The translations under genes were made by a program, and so were the position numbers. Positions 1 through 11,334 of a stretch of 64,000 nucleotides of DNA are shown one piece after another. The notes below the pieces were generated by a model that was not told the origin of the DNA, did not search any database, and was given only the letters and a program-made list of their open reading frames with translations. How positions within the stretch are numbered: the first letter of the stretch is position 1; every line of letters starts with the position of its first letter. Origin of the DNA: Phaseolus vulgaris (Eukaryota > Streptophyta > Magnoliopsida > Fabales > Fabaceae); contig NC_023758.2 in NCBI RefSeq assembly GCF_000499845.2, positions 21,875,366 through 21,939,365 of the forward strand, written 5' to 3'.

Positions 1-294
1 GCTCAACCACAAAAAAATTTGCACCAATTGAAATATCAAGAAGACTCAATTAAAATAAAAAAACAGAACAACACATACTCAATGGAATCCTAAAACAATT
101 TGAAAACCAGTTTTCTCAAGAACAATTGAACAACCGAACTGAAATTTAAAATAGCAACATATTATGAAATTGAAATTAAAAACAACAAGACAATTCAGAA
201 TCAAATGATGAAAAACACGGAAATGAAGAACACACAAAAATAAAATGAAGAGAAGGAACTTATCTCTTGAAGAACCGAAGCTCTAGATACCAAA
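1..294 (-). mobile_element. Ty3/gypsy 5' internal region with primer-binding site
   Basis: A minus-strand LTR element enters the window from the left. Reading the minus strand, the LTR ends at 295 and is followed within a few bases by TGGTATCTAGAGC (about 281-292), close to the usual initiator-Met primer-binding site TGGTATCAGAGC. The remaining bases are A-rich leader sequence with no recognisable ORF; gag would lie outside the window. Confidence 0.55.
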
Positions 295-1295
295 TGACGG
301 TGTAGCCTTCATTCCAATTGGATTTCTTTGCAATTTTTGAGGTGGTGTGCGGAAGCTCAGTGGATGTGGCAGACAAGGATGTCTCCAATGGAGCTATGGT
401 TTCCTTGAAGGTGCGTGAGAAGTAGGGAGAGTGATTGGTTGGGCCATATCACTTGGAGAAAGTGAAAAAGAAGATCAATGTGTCCTTGAAGGTGCATGAG
501 AAGTAGGGAGAGTGATTGGTTGAGTCATATCACTTGGAAAAGGTGAAGAAGAAGATCAAGGTGTCTACCCTAGAGAATTTAGACAAAGGAGTGAGAAAGC
601 ATGCAAACTTGGTAGCAATTCACTCATGTATTTGATCTTCGAATTTCATGAGCCAAGCACCTCTTTATATAGGGTACATGATGGAAAAAAACTCTTCTTA
701 TAGTATTGATCTTTGTAATTTCTTCTTTGGATGGATGATGAAGGAGATATGAGGAGCAGAAGCATTAAAGAAACTCAAGAGTAGTTTCCAAGGATTGAAG
801 GGGAGTTAGAAATCTGTGAGAGTGAGAGGTGAGACCAACTCATTAGGAAAGAGTCTAGGCTAAGTCTTGAAGGAGACTAACCTAGGGAGGAAAAATAGGT
901 TGCATTTCATTACTAATTCCAAGTTAAAAATTCATGTATAAGAGACTCATATTTATAGGAGAATGTCTCTCAAAACCTCTCAAATGAGACTGCGACAAGT
1001 ATCGCCACCTTATTGGTGCAAATCCTCTCCATTGAGGAGAAGACATGTGGAGCCTCATGACTTACTTGCCTACATTTCTATTTGCACCCCTCTTTTACTA
1101 TTTTACACTTTACTTTGTTTTCTATTTACAACTTTCTCTACTTTGGCCCAAAATACAAGGCCCAAAACTTCCTAACTACTTTATACAATTTTTATAAGGC
1201 TAAGAAGAAGAAAAAGACTCTACAAACTCTTCATTAAAGCTCGATCTTCGTCTATCTTCTTGATCGAAATTTTCGAGGCTAGACGGTTGCCATCA
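295..1295 (-). mobile_element. Ty3/gypsy LTR, possibly composite
   Basis: On the minus strand this begins TGATGGCAACC directly after a polypurine stretch (plus strand 1296-1311, rich in C and T) and ends CCGTCA directly before the PBS at 292. It therefore has PPT on one side and PBS on the other, as a shared or recombined LTR would. TATA-like sequences occur twice on the minus strand (near 665-672 and near 948-956), and an 81-bp unit is tandemly doubled at about 403-565, so the LTR may be two LTR pieces joined near 700. Its 3' part is matched again at 14520-14648. Confidence 0.6.
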
Positions 1296-1498
1296 TCCCC
1301 TCCCTCTTGAAAAGGATCTGTCATCAGATTTGAATGATGCTCAATAACAGCAGCCTCTGTCTATTTGATGTTTCCCTCCTGGGTCAAACGTCAATCTACA
1401 ATAAACATCAAACAAACATGATATAAATTTCTTTTTCAAAAGAAAATTAAAACAAAAGAAAACTAAACAAAAATAAGGCCCTTTATCTTTAATTTTTT

Positions 1499-2759
1499 TT
1501 AAAGAAAAATCATAAGGTCGTTTTCAAAAATACTTTTGTTCACTTTGTGTTGTTTATTGTCCAAGCTAGGCAACAACATTACAAAGTTTGGTTTTTGAGA
1601 TTTTTGTGAAGAAGAATGAGCATTATATAATTGAAAAGAAGAGTTCAAAGTATTACAATTCCCCTTTAAGGATTCCTTCTCAGGTATGCTTTCAAGGGGT
1701 GTCATAAAAGACTTTTCTTCTATGTGGGTTTCCTTTTCTTCTTCCTTTTCAAAACATTTATCTATATTTTTTGTGGAGGAACAATTTATATTTATATCTA
1801 GTTCAGCTCCAGACACAGATTTTTCTTCAAGCATATTCTCACAAGGGTTTTTTTTAGGAGAAAAGTTTATGTCAATGTCTTGTTCAACTCCAGAAAAAGA
1901 ATTTTCCTTTAATTATTTTTTTGTCTCTCTCTCTCTCTTTTCCTGTATCTTTTTTTCTTTAAGAGCTTGTAATTTTTCTCTAAATTCCTTTTCTCTTCTA
2001 ACATTCTTTTTCTCTATTTATAAAATTTCTTCCTTTTTTCTACAAGCTCTTTCATTTCTTCTCTAAGATTTTTCTTTTTCACATATGAAGGTGGAACAAA
2101 CTTTATTCTCATACACATCTTCAATTCATCCCAATTCAGTACTTCTGATTTTCCGTCAATTCTAACATCAGTTTCCCTTTGTGTCCACCAAGATCTAGCA
2201 TATTCTTGAAAACTTAGGGTAGCCATGGAAAATATGCTAAATTCATCCAATTGGTGTTTTTCAAAGATTTGATCAACCTTTGTCTCCCATTCTAAATATG
2301 CTTCAACCTTTTTATTTGCATTAAAGTAAGGAATGTATACTTCAGGCTTTGTAAAATAATATAAACTTCTAGGCTGAAAACACATCCCTTCCGTTTTTTT
2401 TTTTATAATAAGGATTATAAATATTTCTTTTATGACTATGCTCCTCATCTCTATGACTATTGCCTTTTTGGCCCAATTTTTCATATCTATACCCTATCTT
2501 CCTTTCTTTTTCCAGGTTCTTTGGATGTTCTTTGCTTTGTTTTTTCTTTAATTTTTTTCTCCTCTTTTTGCCTTAAAATTCTAAGTTCCTTCTCAAAAAT
2601 GGCAAGATGGGTATCTCTTTCAATTTTTCCCTTTTCATTTTGAATAACCTCTTGTTGCCTCCACAGTTGAAGTGACTTAAGTTTTTGAGAAATATTTTTC
2701 AATTTTTTTGATGAAAAACATGAATCACTTCTACTATAATGAGAAGTATACATAGACAT
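1499..2759 (-). pseudogene. gag: Ty3/gypsy gag pseudogene (gag-only element)
   Basis: Three minus-strand open stretches (2487-2759, 2014-2484, 1499-1834) together make a degraded gag. The first is a charged, lysine/glutamate-rich N-terminal coiled-coil-like segment. The middle one carries the retrotransposon gag core: YLEWETKVDQIFE, then YARSWW and WDELK..MRIKFVPPSY, a pattern typical of Ty3/gypsy capsid proteins. The third is a low-complexity acidic tail. No zinc knuckle, protease, RT, RNase H or integrase is seen before the polypurine tract at about 1296-1311, so the element kept gag and lost or never had pol. Stops and frame changes between the three parts make it non-functional. Confidence 0.7.
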
Positions 2760-3082
2760 TTTAATTTTTTGTATTTAAAATATTTTTCATAAGAAGGAAA
2801 GTGAGTTTAACACACAAGGTAAATTCCTAAGAAAGAGTGGTGGGTCACAATGGACACTCTTAAGTACCAAGTCTTTCCTAGGAAGAACTTATCCCAATGT
2901 ACTTCACAAATCTCCTTCCAATGAAACTTCTTCAACACAAACAAAGAGTTTTTCTAAAGAATGAAACTAAAAGAATGTTTTAAAAACTAAGAATTTCAAT
3001 TGCAAAACTTTAAACTAGACGAATGATGGAAAACTCTATATCTTTCTCTTCTTTGGCCTAAAATACAAGGCCCATAACTTCC
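2760..3082 (-). mobile_element. gag leader and truncated LTR of the gag-only gypsy element
   Basis: No gene. The last part (about 3045-3082) matches 1136-1160 of the LTR at 295-1295, including the block around AAATACAAGGCCCA. The PBS and most of the LTR between it and gag are missing. The match ends where a Tat-type LTR begins at 3083. Confidence 0.5.
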
Positions 3083-3965
3083 TTTTCTTGCCGATTGATT
3101 CGATTGCCGGTTGACTCTAACGACGATCTCACGCCCCTATCTCTTCCTAGGTTTGTGCTCTCCTGGATCGAAACACCTTGTACCTGCAAAGACAAAAGGG
3201 GCTCCCTAGAGGCCGTTTGCACTCCGACGCTCAAGTCAATATTGGGGCTAAGAAACAGTATGTGAGTGTAATAGTTCTAATCTCAGAAACAGCGTACCTT
3301 GTGGGTTTTCTTACTACCCTTTATATAGTCTAGGGTTTCTTCTGTTTCCGTTACTCGCATTTAGGGTTTCTGGAGGAATGCCCTTGTGTCGCTATTACCC
3401 AATCTTAGTGTAATCTAGCGCGTAAGGCTCCCCTTGCTGGAGTGCAACCTCTAACAGAATGGTCACCTAGGTACCAACTTGTTCACCAAACCTCTAGGGC
3501 CATATGTTCTGGGGGTGCCCTTACTATTCACATGCCATGCATGCAACTTCCCTTGGAAACCCTAACCCTAACGGGCATTCGTGGCTTCCAAGACTCTTTA
3601 CTCATGCCGCGCCCAGTTGCGCTATCCACACGACAAGCATGGGCACCCTGTGACTTAGGCTTCCCCCTTACCTTTGGGTGTTTTACTGATAACTGGTGTC
3701 TTTACTGGGACCCACCTTTCGTGGCCCAATGTAGCTGTTTGAACCACCGATGCCTGATGTCACATCGGCCTTACTCTGTTGCCGAGGACACGTTGGCATA
3801 TCCTGGTGATTGACGTCCGACAACTAATCGACACATTGGCTCATGCCGCTTGTGGGACACTGGCTCATGCCGCTTGTGGGACACTGGCTCATGCTGCTTA
3901 TGGGACCCAGCTTACGTGGCCCACCATTACTAGCGATCATCGATGTCCGATGAATGATCGGTACA
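3083..3965 (-). mobile_element. 3' LTR of the Tat-lineage element
   Basis: The left end reads TTTTCTTGCCG, one base from the TGTTCTTG terminus of sister LTRs; the right end is CGGTACA, the reverse of TGTACCG that starts the sister LTRs at 45650, 53916 and 59063. Directly right lies CAAGCCCCCAGTCTCGAGC, the polypurine tract in reverse, shared with 62643-62661. The block around 3205-3235 (first-base-of-R region, CACTCCGACGCTCAAGTCA) recurs in all LTRs of this family. Confidence 0.75.
3833..3904. repeat. 24-bp tandem triplication inside the Tat LTR
   Basis: Three copies of a 24-bp unit (ACAYTGGCTCATGCCGCTTG plus TGGG) at 3833-3856, 3857-3880 and 3881-3904. The third differs at two positions. 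Confidence 0.85.
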
Positions 3966-4514
3966 CAAGCCCCCAGTCTCGAGCTGTTAACTTGTTCAGC
4001 GAAGAGACTAAGTCATCGCCCTTGGCGACCTACGTGACGCTGGGAGAAAGGACATGAACAGTGCACCGATGTGACGTTTCTCTGTACTCGTTTTAATCTG
4101 CGCACATGTGGTTGGATCAATGGCTAGGACTTATTGTCGTTTTTGCTCCCTTGTTTACGTTAAACTCTTTCAAAACCTCGCGCTTCTTCACTGTTCCATC
4201 ACTTCGCTGAAACTTTCTTCGATCATTCTCTTTCTCTCAAACGCTCTCGCTTCTCCTTCATCCATCTCGACCTTCAAACTTTAACTGCTTAAAGGTATGA
4301 TTTTTATTTCATGACTTGCTCTTGTTTCATGATTCCGCTACTCATAACATGCTATAACGGCTCTTGGTCTGTTTAAGATTTATGCACTTTAGGTTTTCCT
4401 GCATTTAACATTGTTTGCGTTCTTCGATAGTTGCATTTCATTGAGTCACGCCGTTGCTACTTCTGAACCCTCGTTTTTCTTCCTTTCTCCTTTCCCTTTT
4501 TATCTTTCTTCAAG
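3966..4514 (+). promoter_or_regulatory. polypurine tract and presumed upstream region of the antisense ORF
   Basis: No ORF of note. 3966-3984 is the polypurine tract of the minus-strand element. The rest resembles, in layout, the 62643-63223 region ahead of the third antisense ORF: a pyrimidine-rich leader and a possible 5' UTR intron (donor AAAGGTATG near 4291, acceptor just before the ATG at 4515). The splice calls are inference. Confidence 0.4.
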
Positions 4515-4928
4515 ATGGCCAGAACCAAAACAACCTTCAACCCTCCTCCCAATGTCGATTACAAAGCCCTCTACCCTTGGGCTTTTGCTGACCTCCTCGC
4601 CTAGACCTCCACGCTTACTTCTAGTGAAGACGTGAGGAAGCATCGAGAGGAAGAGGCTGACCCTAAGGGTCGTGTGTTCGGGAGGGAAAGCGACGCATAC
4701 GTATCGGTTCGACCTTGTGCGAAGGACGAACCTGTATGTGCTGACGAACGCACCAACGCTAGGGAACCCTTCTTTTTCTGGTACACCACCATCTTCAAGT
4801 GGATCAAACTCCGCTTGCCGCTCATGGGGTTCGAGCGGGCGCTCTTAAACGAAATCAATGTGGCCCCAGCCCAATTGCACCCCAACAGCTGGGCCTTCGT
4901 GAGGGCGTTCACGGTTCTGTGCAACCAT

Positions 4929-5838
4929 TCTGGTTGTTGGTTTTTGTTGTGGATGTCACTTGGTGTAGTTTTTATTCATCTGGTGCACATTGAAGTTCTC
5001 GATCATAGGCTAAAAGGGAGGTTAGGAAGGTTGGGTAGAGATGAAGGAGAGGTGGATGGGTAGCTTATACAAGTCTTGTTGGAGGTTGTTGGTATGGAGA
5101 AAACATTAATATACTATAGAAACAGTTTGCACTGGTTGCTAGTTTGTGTTGTGGATGTCACTTGGTGTAGTTTTTTTCATCTGGAGCACATTGAAGTTCT
5201 CAGTCATAGGCTAAAAGGGAGGTTAGGCAGGTTGGTTAGAGATGAAGGAGAGGTGGATGGATAGCTTATACAGGTCTTGTTGGAGGTTGCTGGTGTGGAG
5301 AAAACATTAATATATGGTGCAATATGCATTGCAGTTCTGCAGAGGTATGGTTTAGTGGTGCAGGTCTTATGCTTGTTCCACATGAGATCAAGTCTCAAAA
5401 GAATACAAGCTAGTTGTAAATGGGTGGTTAAGGGCTAGATCAAGGTTGAGGTGTTGAGAAGGGACCCTTGACGCACAAATGATTTACATGGTTTCAGCTG
5501 GAGTGTTGTTCAAGTTTATGCAGATTGACGTCAATAACAAGCTGGCCTGATACTGCTTGGACACTTGGATACAATGGCTACTTGTCATCTGGAGGACTTG
5601 GTCGCCCTACAATAGTGTAGATGTAACCCTCTTGGCAGTGGTTTCTTGGTTCAAAATTTATTGGGCTGGATCCATTGTAATTTCGATGTGGATTTGGGCC
5701 TGTGGTTGAAGGTGTTGTAACGTTTTTGGAAGGGTAGGATTGCACTGTACATCCTAAGTTCTCTAATTTTGTATACGGGTTGGGATACCCCTGAAGTATC
5801 TCATTAATTCATTTTAATTCTTTGCTGATAAAAAAAAA
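4929..5838 (+). mobile_element. LINE-like poly(A)-tailed insertion
   Basis: This piece splits the antisense ORF: the flanking codons read continuously (VLCNH then LRHTPSVD) when it is left out. It ends in a T-rich stretch, GCTGATA and a run of nine A, as 3' ends of plant L1-type LINEs do. Its first half is a direct duplication with a period of 202 bp (GTGGATGTCACTTGG at about 4949 and again at 5151). No reverse transcriptase is encoded and no clear target duplication is visible, so the class is uncertain. Confidence 0.5.
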
Positions 5839-6008
5839 TCTAAGGCACACCCCCTCAGTGGACGTCTTCCTCTACTTCTTCGAGACAAAGAGCCCAAGGA
5901 AGAAGCTTTGGGTAAGCTTCAATGGTGTTGCGGGGAGAGTTCTCTTAACCCTCTTCCAGCAATCTTACAAGGGCTTCAAAGGGAAGTTATTTAAGGTGTG
6001 CTGCAGTG

Positions 6009-6013
6009 CTCAC
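6009..6013. repeat. target-site duplication CTCAC, left copy (Copia-1)
   Basis: CTCAC stands immediately before TGTTAGAATGG and again immediately after the right LTR at 12453-12457. Confidence 0.9.
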
Positions 6014-7135
6014 TGTTAGAATGGATGACTTTAAACTAGAGGGGGGGGGGTGAATTGTTTAAAGAGGGTTTTCACAAACTTTTAAAACAAGAATGAAATT
6101 ATATCAAGAAACAATTGATAAGAAATTCAATTTGCCAAAACAGCAATAAAAAATAGCAGTACCAGAAAAACAATCGGTTGTTTCGCAGAAACAATCAGTT
6201 GTTTATACCAGCAAACAACAAACAAAACTGAATTTAAAGAGTTAGGGATAGAGAGATTTCACACAGATGTTTATACTGGTTCACTTCAAATCCAGAGCTA
6301 CATCCAGTCTTCTCAGAAAACCTCTGAGGAAATCCACTAAGCAATCACACCTTGATCACTTACACCACAACCAAGAAAGTGACCTTGAACACCTCAAGAC
6401 ACACACTCTTCTTGGCCAACACACCAACACTAAGATTGCTGATCTTGATCCCCTCAAGAACACACAGCCAATCTCAGCAAACATAAAAACAAAACTTGTT
6501 CAGCAGAGTACAAGGATTACACTTTTTACAGAAGATAATCTGAAATCAATACAAGCAGAATCCTATTCCACACACTTTGATCAGTCACAAACTCTAAGCA
6601 ATCTCAACTCTTTGAGAAACTCTTATTCAAAAACTTATTTTCACAAATATGTTTTTCTGAATATATTCAAAGATGTTGTTTGTTATCAAATCTTAACAAA
6701 CTCTTTTATTGCATTTAATGATTGGTCAAAGCATTTAAAGACTGGAGCGTAAGCAGTTAAATCATTTAAAGCTCGGTCAAAGATAAAACAGTTTTTCTGT
6801 TATGGTACCAAAACTAACAATAGGTTGTTTCCTCGAATCAATCGGTTGTTTTGGTTCTAACAGTTCAACCATTTGAAAAACAGTTTTCAATCTTTTCTCA
6901 AAACATCTAAGTATAAACAATCGGTTGTTTCGACAAAACAATCGGTTGTTTTAACTTAGTTTGATAAACATTTTTCTTTCACAAAGATTGAGAATGCCTA
7001 TGCTTTAGATTTAATCAAGGGGTGAATTACAACACTCAAACTACCCCAGAACTAAACTAAAACAGCACAACCAAGGCTTCAACATCCTTCAAAGGGTTTG
7101 GATTCTTCAAAGCTTGAACACCACTTGGTTCAACA
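6014..7135 (-). mobile_element. Copia-1 3' LTR
   Basis: Begins TGTTAGAATGG and ends GGTTCAACA on the plus strand, so TGTTGAACC...CTAACA on the element strand. It contains several copies of the paired near-palindrome CAATCGGTTGTTT. Directly to the right is ATCTCCCCCTATTTG (7136-7150), the polypurine tract in reverse. Confidence 0.9.
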
Positions 7136-7554
7136 ATCTCCCCCTATTTGATGAAGACAAATCCCTGATGCTTGTGTTGTACCTGATTGAATTTGAAGCA
7201 GTTCCTGCAAGATACAGTTTTGAACAAAGCATAGAACTTCTGATATTTGGTTAGCACAGATATAAGAATTAAAGTTCAGAGCAAAATATCAGAAACAAAT
7301 ATAAGAGCAAAAACCTATAAGGTTTTACTCATCCAAACTGTTTTAACAACTAAAAAAACAGAAATTTAAACACAACATATATATCTCCCCCTATTTGTGT
7401 TCACAAATAGACAAAAAGAAGAGATAAAACAAGATATTGTTTTGATTACATCAGAATTAAAGTAGCAACAACAGAATGAAAGAGAATTTTAAAAAACCAG
7501 ATATAACCACTAAAAACAATCGGTTGTTCTGATACATCAACCGGTTGTTTTTCT
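7136..7554 (-). promoter_or_regulatory. Copia-1 polypurine tract and 3' untranslated region
   Basis: 7136-7150 reads, on the minus strand, CAAATAGGGGGAGAT directly before the LTR, the normal plus-strand primer of Sirevirus-like elements. A second CTCCCCCTATTTGTG copy is at about 7385-7400. No gene is seen in the rest. Confidence 0.7.
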
Positions 7555-8756
7555 TCATTCATCATCATCAGCAAACTCATGATCAAAGATTTGGTTTTGG
7601 ACAGCTTCGATCTGTTCATCTAGAGTCATGAAGCATGCATCCATGTTGTCAAACCTGTTGTCAATCCTCTGGAAATTGCTTACACAGAGATCATGAAGAT
7701 TTCTTTGATTCTCCGCAAAGCTATCAAGCCTATTTACCATGAGTCTTTCAAAAGGAGACATGGTTTGCATCCTTTCTTCTTGATTTCCAGCACCAGCCAT
7801 TGGTCCAGCATCTTGATAATCTTCAGGTGGATCTTCATGTTGAACATCCATATCAACAGGCTCATCTTGTTCAAGATCAGCACACCACTAGATGAGGCAC
7901 CAAGGTCACCATCCTTGCTAATCCATTTGCCACCTACTTTGGTAAAACCCATTTTGCTGAGTGATCCATTGTTCAACTCTTGAGTTGACTTGACCAACTC
8001 AAATGTTTCATCTTCAAGGTTCACTTTAAAATAGAGTAGAAATTTAGATACCAAAACAACATATGGATAGTGATAGTCACTTAACCTCATAGCCTTTTGC
8101 ATGTGCTCTTTGATGATGTGGATCCAATTGATTTTGATCTTCTTCATGATGCAGAAAATATATACCAAATCTTCCTCAGTAAGAACATAATGATTACTCC
8201 CCCTTGGAGTTAGAATCCAAGTCACAATGAGGGCAAGCAATCTTTCATCAAGCTTTAGACCTCCAACCGAGCATGTTCTCACTTGAGCATGTTGATTCTT
8301 CAAGCAACTCTTGTAGTATTGGATTTTGTTAAAATCCTCCACTACACCAAGGTTTCCCTTGTTGATTCTAAGCCCAGAGAACTTGAGACCAACAACAACA
8401 GTCCATACTTCATGAGTTATCTCCATTTCTACACCTTTCACATGAGAAACTAGATTGTTTCCCTCAAACTTTAGGTTTGTGTAGAACACCCTTACCAAAT
8501 ATGGGTAAATGTTTCCCTTCATCTCCAGGAACTTTCTGAGAGATTGATCTTTGAGCAGCCTCCTTGCATTATCAAGCTTTTGACTTTTCAGCCAATCAAA
8601 GCACACAACCTTGGGGTTGTTTATCTTTTTAATACTTGTTTCATACCTATACCTCTCAATAAGATCATTGTCTCCAGAAAACCAACCTTCTAGCCTTCCT
8701 CCAAACCTTACAGCCCTGGTTTTGACTCTCTTTGAGGTGGGAGGAGTTGATTCCAT
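7555..8756 (-). pseudogene. envelope-like / putative plant transposon protein ORF
   Basis: A minus-strand frame starts at 8756 (MESTPPTSKRVKTR) and stays open to about 7885, where a single-base shift leads to the frame 7851-7555; together they make a protein of about 400 residues. The N-terminal 250 residues have the look of the 'putative plant transposon protein' family often labelled envelope-like in legume elements (FDWLKSQ, LVRVFYTNL, VSHVKGVEMEI). The C-terminal part after the shift is acidic and then forms a heptad-like helix (MVNRLDSFAENQRNLHD). I see no signal peptide and no strong membrane helix, so a true envelope role is not supported. It occupies the place where pol should be or the slot 3' of pol. 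The family call is from memory and moderately sure. Confidence 0.55.
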
Positions 8757-9531
8757 GATGGCAGAGAAGAAAACAGAGAAGAGCTCACTTCACAGATTTT
8801 TGCAAGAGATGTTGCAATTGGTTGTTCTTGTGGAAGAGATCAACTGCACTAGATTTTATAGCAGAAAAAGAATCAAAAATAGCATTCAATGATATGTGTG
8901 GGTACCAGATTTTCAGAGAGAGAGGACTTGACTCTGCCCTGCACAAAAAACGTCAGAAAAAGCTGAAAATCACATGGTCTTCACATGTGATCTTTGACTA
9001 GTCATTTAAGGCTCTTGAATTTCCAAGATTTTGGTATATATTCCTTTATGACTGTTGTAACTTCTCTCTGAACGTGATCAACTTTCAACACAGATTCTTT
9101 GACCAAGATTCTCTCTTTGAATTGATCTGCAACGGATAGAAATTCAAAATAGCAATTAAAAAGATTTCTTCATGGTGTTGTCAGACCCAAAACAATCGGT
9201 TGTTTTGAAGAAACAATCGGTTGTTTTTCTGCAGCAGTTAAATTGATTTTGAATTTTAACCATGAGCAGAAAGAGTTCAAAGCAGATGACATTAAGCATA
9301 TTAAAAAGATTTTTAACCATGTGAAAGAACTTTTAAAAATAGAAATTAAGAACAGAGAAAGGAAGGTCTTATCCTTTATGTTATTTCTTCAATGAGCCAT
9401 GTGCTTTATGATCAAGAAGCCTCTTTTCACTGTTGAGGACCTTTGGATAGATGCAGAACATTGATTCAGCTTTAATGATTGTCTTTTTCTTCCAAAAACT
9501 TGATCACATGACTTAGTTATTCACACTTCTT
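8757..9531 (-). mobile_element. Copia-1 spacer between gag and the envelope-like ORF
   Basis: No ORF. It is where pol would be expected. It contains one pair of the CAATCGGTTGTTT motif at about 9190-9230. There is no trace of RT or integrase motifs. Confidence 0.6.
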
Positions 9532-11273
9532 TTAGAAATCCTGCATAAGCATGAGTTCAAGCAACAAGATTGGTCCCTTCACAAATGTGGGTCCAATAGA
9601 TTTCTTTTTCTCATTTGGAACCTCACATTCTTTCAAAATCCATTTCATGTAGCCTCTAGGAACAGAGAATTTTCTTATTTTGCAGAATCTAACCGAATGG
9701 CCTTTTTTCATGCAATAAAAGCATGTAACAACCGGTTGTTTCGATTTAACAATCGGTTGTTTCACTGGCTTACTTGAAATTTTTTTTGAAAACTTATCTT
9801 GTTGGTTCTGTGGATTGAAACCCAAACCAGCCTTTCCAAAAACACAGCTTTGAGATACCAAGACATTCTCAAAGTTAGATTTCCCTTTTGAAAGCTTGTC
9901 CACAGTTTCAACAAGATAGTGAACTTTTTCTCAAGATTTTCACAATTTTCGCAAATGAGAGTGTCACACTTGCAAGAAGCATTTTTGAAATGGTTTTCCA
10001 GATTTTTGATATCATTTTTAGATTTTTCAATCTCATCTTCAAGTGATTTCACTCTCTTTTCCAGCCAGCTGTTAAGTTCTTTCAATCGGTTGTTTGAAAG
10101 AACCAATCGGTTAGCTTCATCATGAGTTTCTTGAAAAGATTCAAGTAATTCACTGTAATTTTGTTCATTCAAGGAAGCACATGAACTTACCTCACTTGAG
10201 CTGCAAGATTCATCATCATCTTCAGCAACCAAGCAGATGTTTGCTTTCTCATCTTCACTTGATGAAGAACTTAATGATGACACCTCATTTTCATCCCAAG
10301 TTATGTAGGCTCTCTTTGTCTTGCCTTTCTTTTCCTTGTAGCTAAGCTTTTTCTCCTTGCTCTTTTTTGGACAATCTGCCTTTATATGACCTTGCTCACC
10401 ACAACCAAAACAAGTATAGTTATTGGAATTAAAATCATTGGATTTCTTGTTTCCATACCTATCTTTGTTGTGGTTTCTCTTTAGGAATTTGCTGAACTTT
10501 CTTGACAGCAAGCTAAGGTTTTCCTCATCACTATCATCACTGGATTCTTGTTTTCCTTTGTGCTTGGAAGCTTTTAAGGCTATGCTCCTTGTGTGCTTGT
10601 CTTCACTCTCTTGAACATTGAGTCTATTCATCTCTAACTCATGTTCCCTAAGCTTTCCAAACAAAGAAGCAACACTTAATGATGTTAGATCTTTAGATTC
10701 GGAAATAACAGTTACCTTGGGTTGCCATGCTCTATCAAGACATTTAAGGATCTTGATGTCCAGTTCTTCCTTATCAAAGGTCTTGTCAAGACTCATGAGA
10801 TGATTGATGATGTGCGTGAATCTTTTCTGCACCTCAGCAATTGTTTCTCCTTTAAGCATTCTAAACATCTCATACTCTTGGATTAGAGCATGCTTTGTAG
10901 CCCTCTTCACCGCATTTTTTCCTTCATGAGTGACTTCCAAGGTGTCCCACATTTCTTTTGATGATTTGCATTGAGAGACCCTGAAAAACTCATCAGAATT
11001 TAAAGCAGAGGTTATAATATTTTTGGCAATGCAATCGAATTTGGCCTTTTTGCTTTTTGCATCAGTCCATTGAGACCATGGCTTCTCAATGAAAGATCCA
11101 TCTTTTTCAAACTTTGGGACAAAAGGACTATTTTCAATTGCATCCCAAATTCCTTTGTCAAGTCATTCCATAAATATTTTCATTCTCGCTTTCCAAAATT
11201 GGTAGTTCAAACCACAAAACAGAGGTGGTCTGTTAATTGAAGCACCTTCCCCTAAAGGTAGTCTATCAGCCAT
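9532..11273 (-). pseudogene. gag: Copia-1 gag pseudogene
   Basis: The frame opens at the ATG 11273-11271 (MADRLPLGEGAS, then LFCGLNY.FW, the usual Copia gag start) and has an in-frame TGA at codon 37 (11165-11163). It stays open from there to about 9900, where it shifts frame and continues to 9532. Domains in order: UBN2-type gag core (MWDTLEVTHEG, EYEMFRMLKGE, CLDRAWQPKV), a CCHC zinc knuckle CFGCGEQGHIKADC, an acidic serine-rich linker, a long coiled coil (about 9980-10130), and a second knuckle-like CFYCMKKGHSVRFC near 9690-9725. The stop and the frameshift make this copy inactive. The coiled coil and double knuckle are typical of Sirevirus-like gag. Confidence 0.85.
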
Positions 11274-11320
11274 ATTAAAAACAGTTTTAGGATCAACTTG
11301 AATAACTTTCAAGAACCAAG

Positions 11321-11334
11321 CTCTTGATGCCAAT
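11321..11334 (-). promoter_or_regulatory. Copia-1 primer-binding site
   Basis: Minus strand reads ATTGGCATCAAGAGC directly after the LTR, a variant of the initiator-Met PBS (TTGGTATCAGAGC) with C for T and an A inserted. Confidence 0.7.

Noticed and set aside
963..1175. 70-codon ORF in the first LTR
   Set aside because: Inside an LTR and on the strand opposite to the element; no recognisable motif.
4929..5838. Helitron reading of the insert (starts TC, CTAA near the right edge)
   Set aside because: No hairpin before the right end, and the A-run fits a retroposed 3' end better.
6267..6752. 161-codon ORF and its near copy at 11566-12054
   Set aside because: Both lie wholly within the two LTRs of Copia-1 and are antisense to the element; similarity reflects LTR duplication, not a gene family.
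7555..8756. True viral envelope protein
   Set aside because: No signal peptide, cleavage site or transmembrane helix is visible, so only the neutral label envelope-like / plant transposon protein is used.
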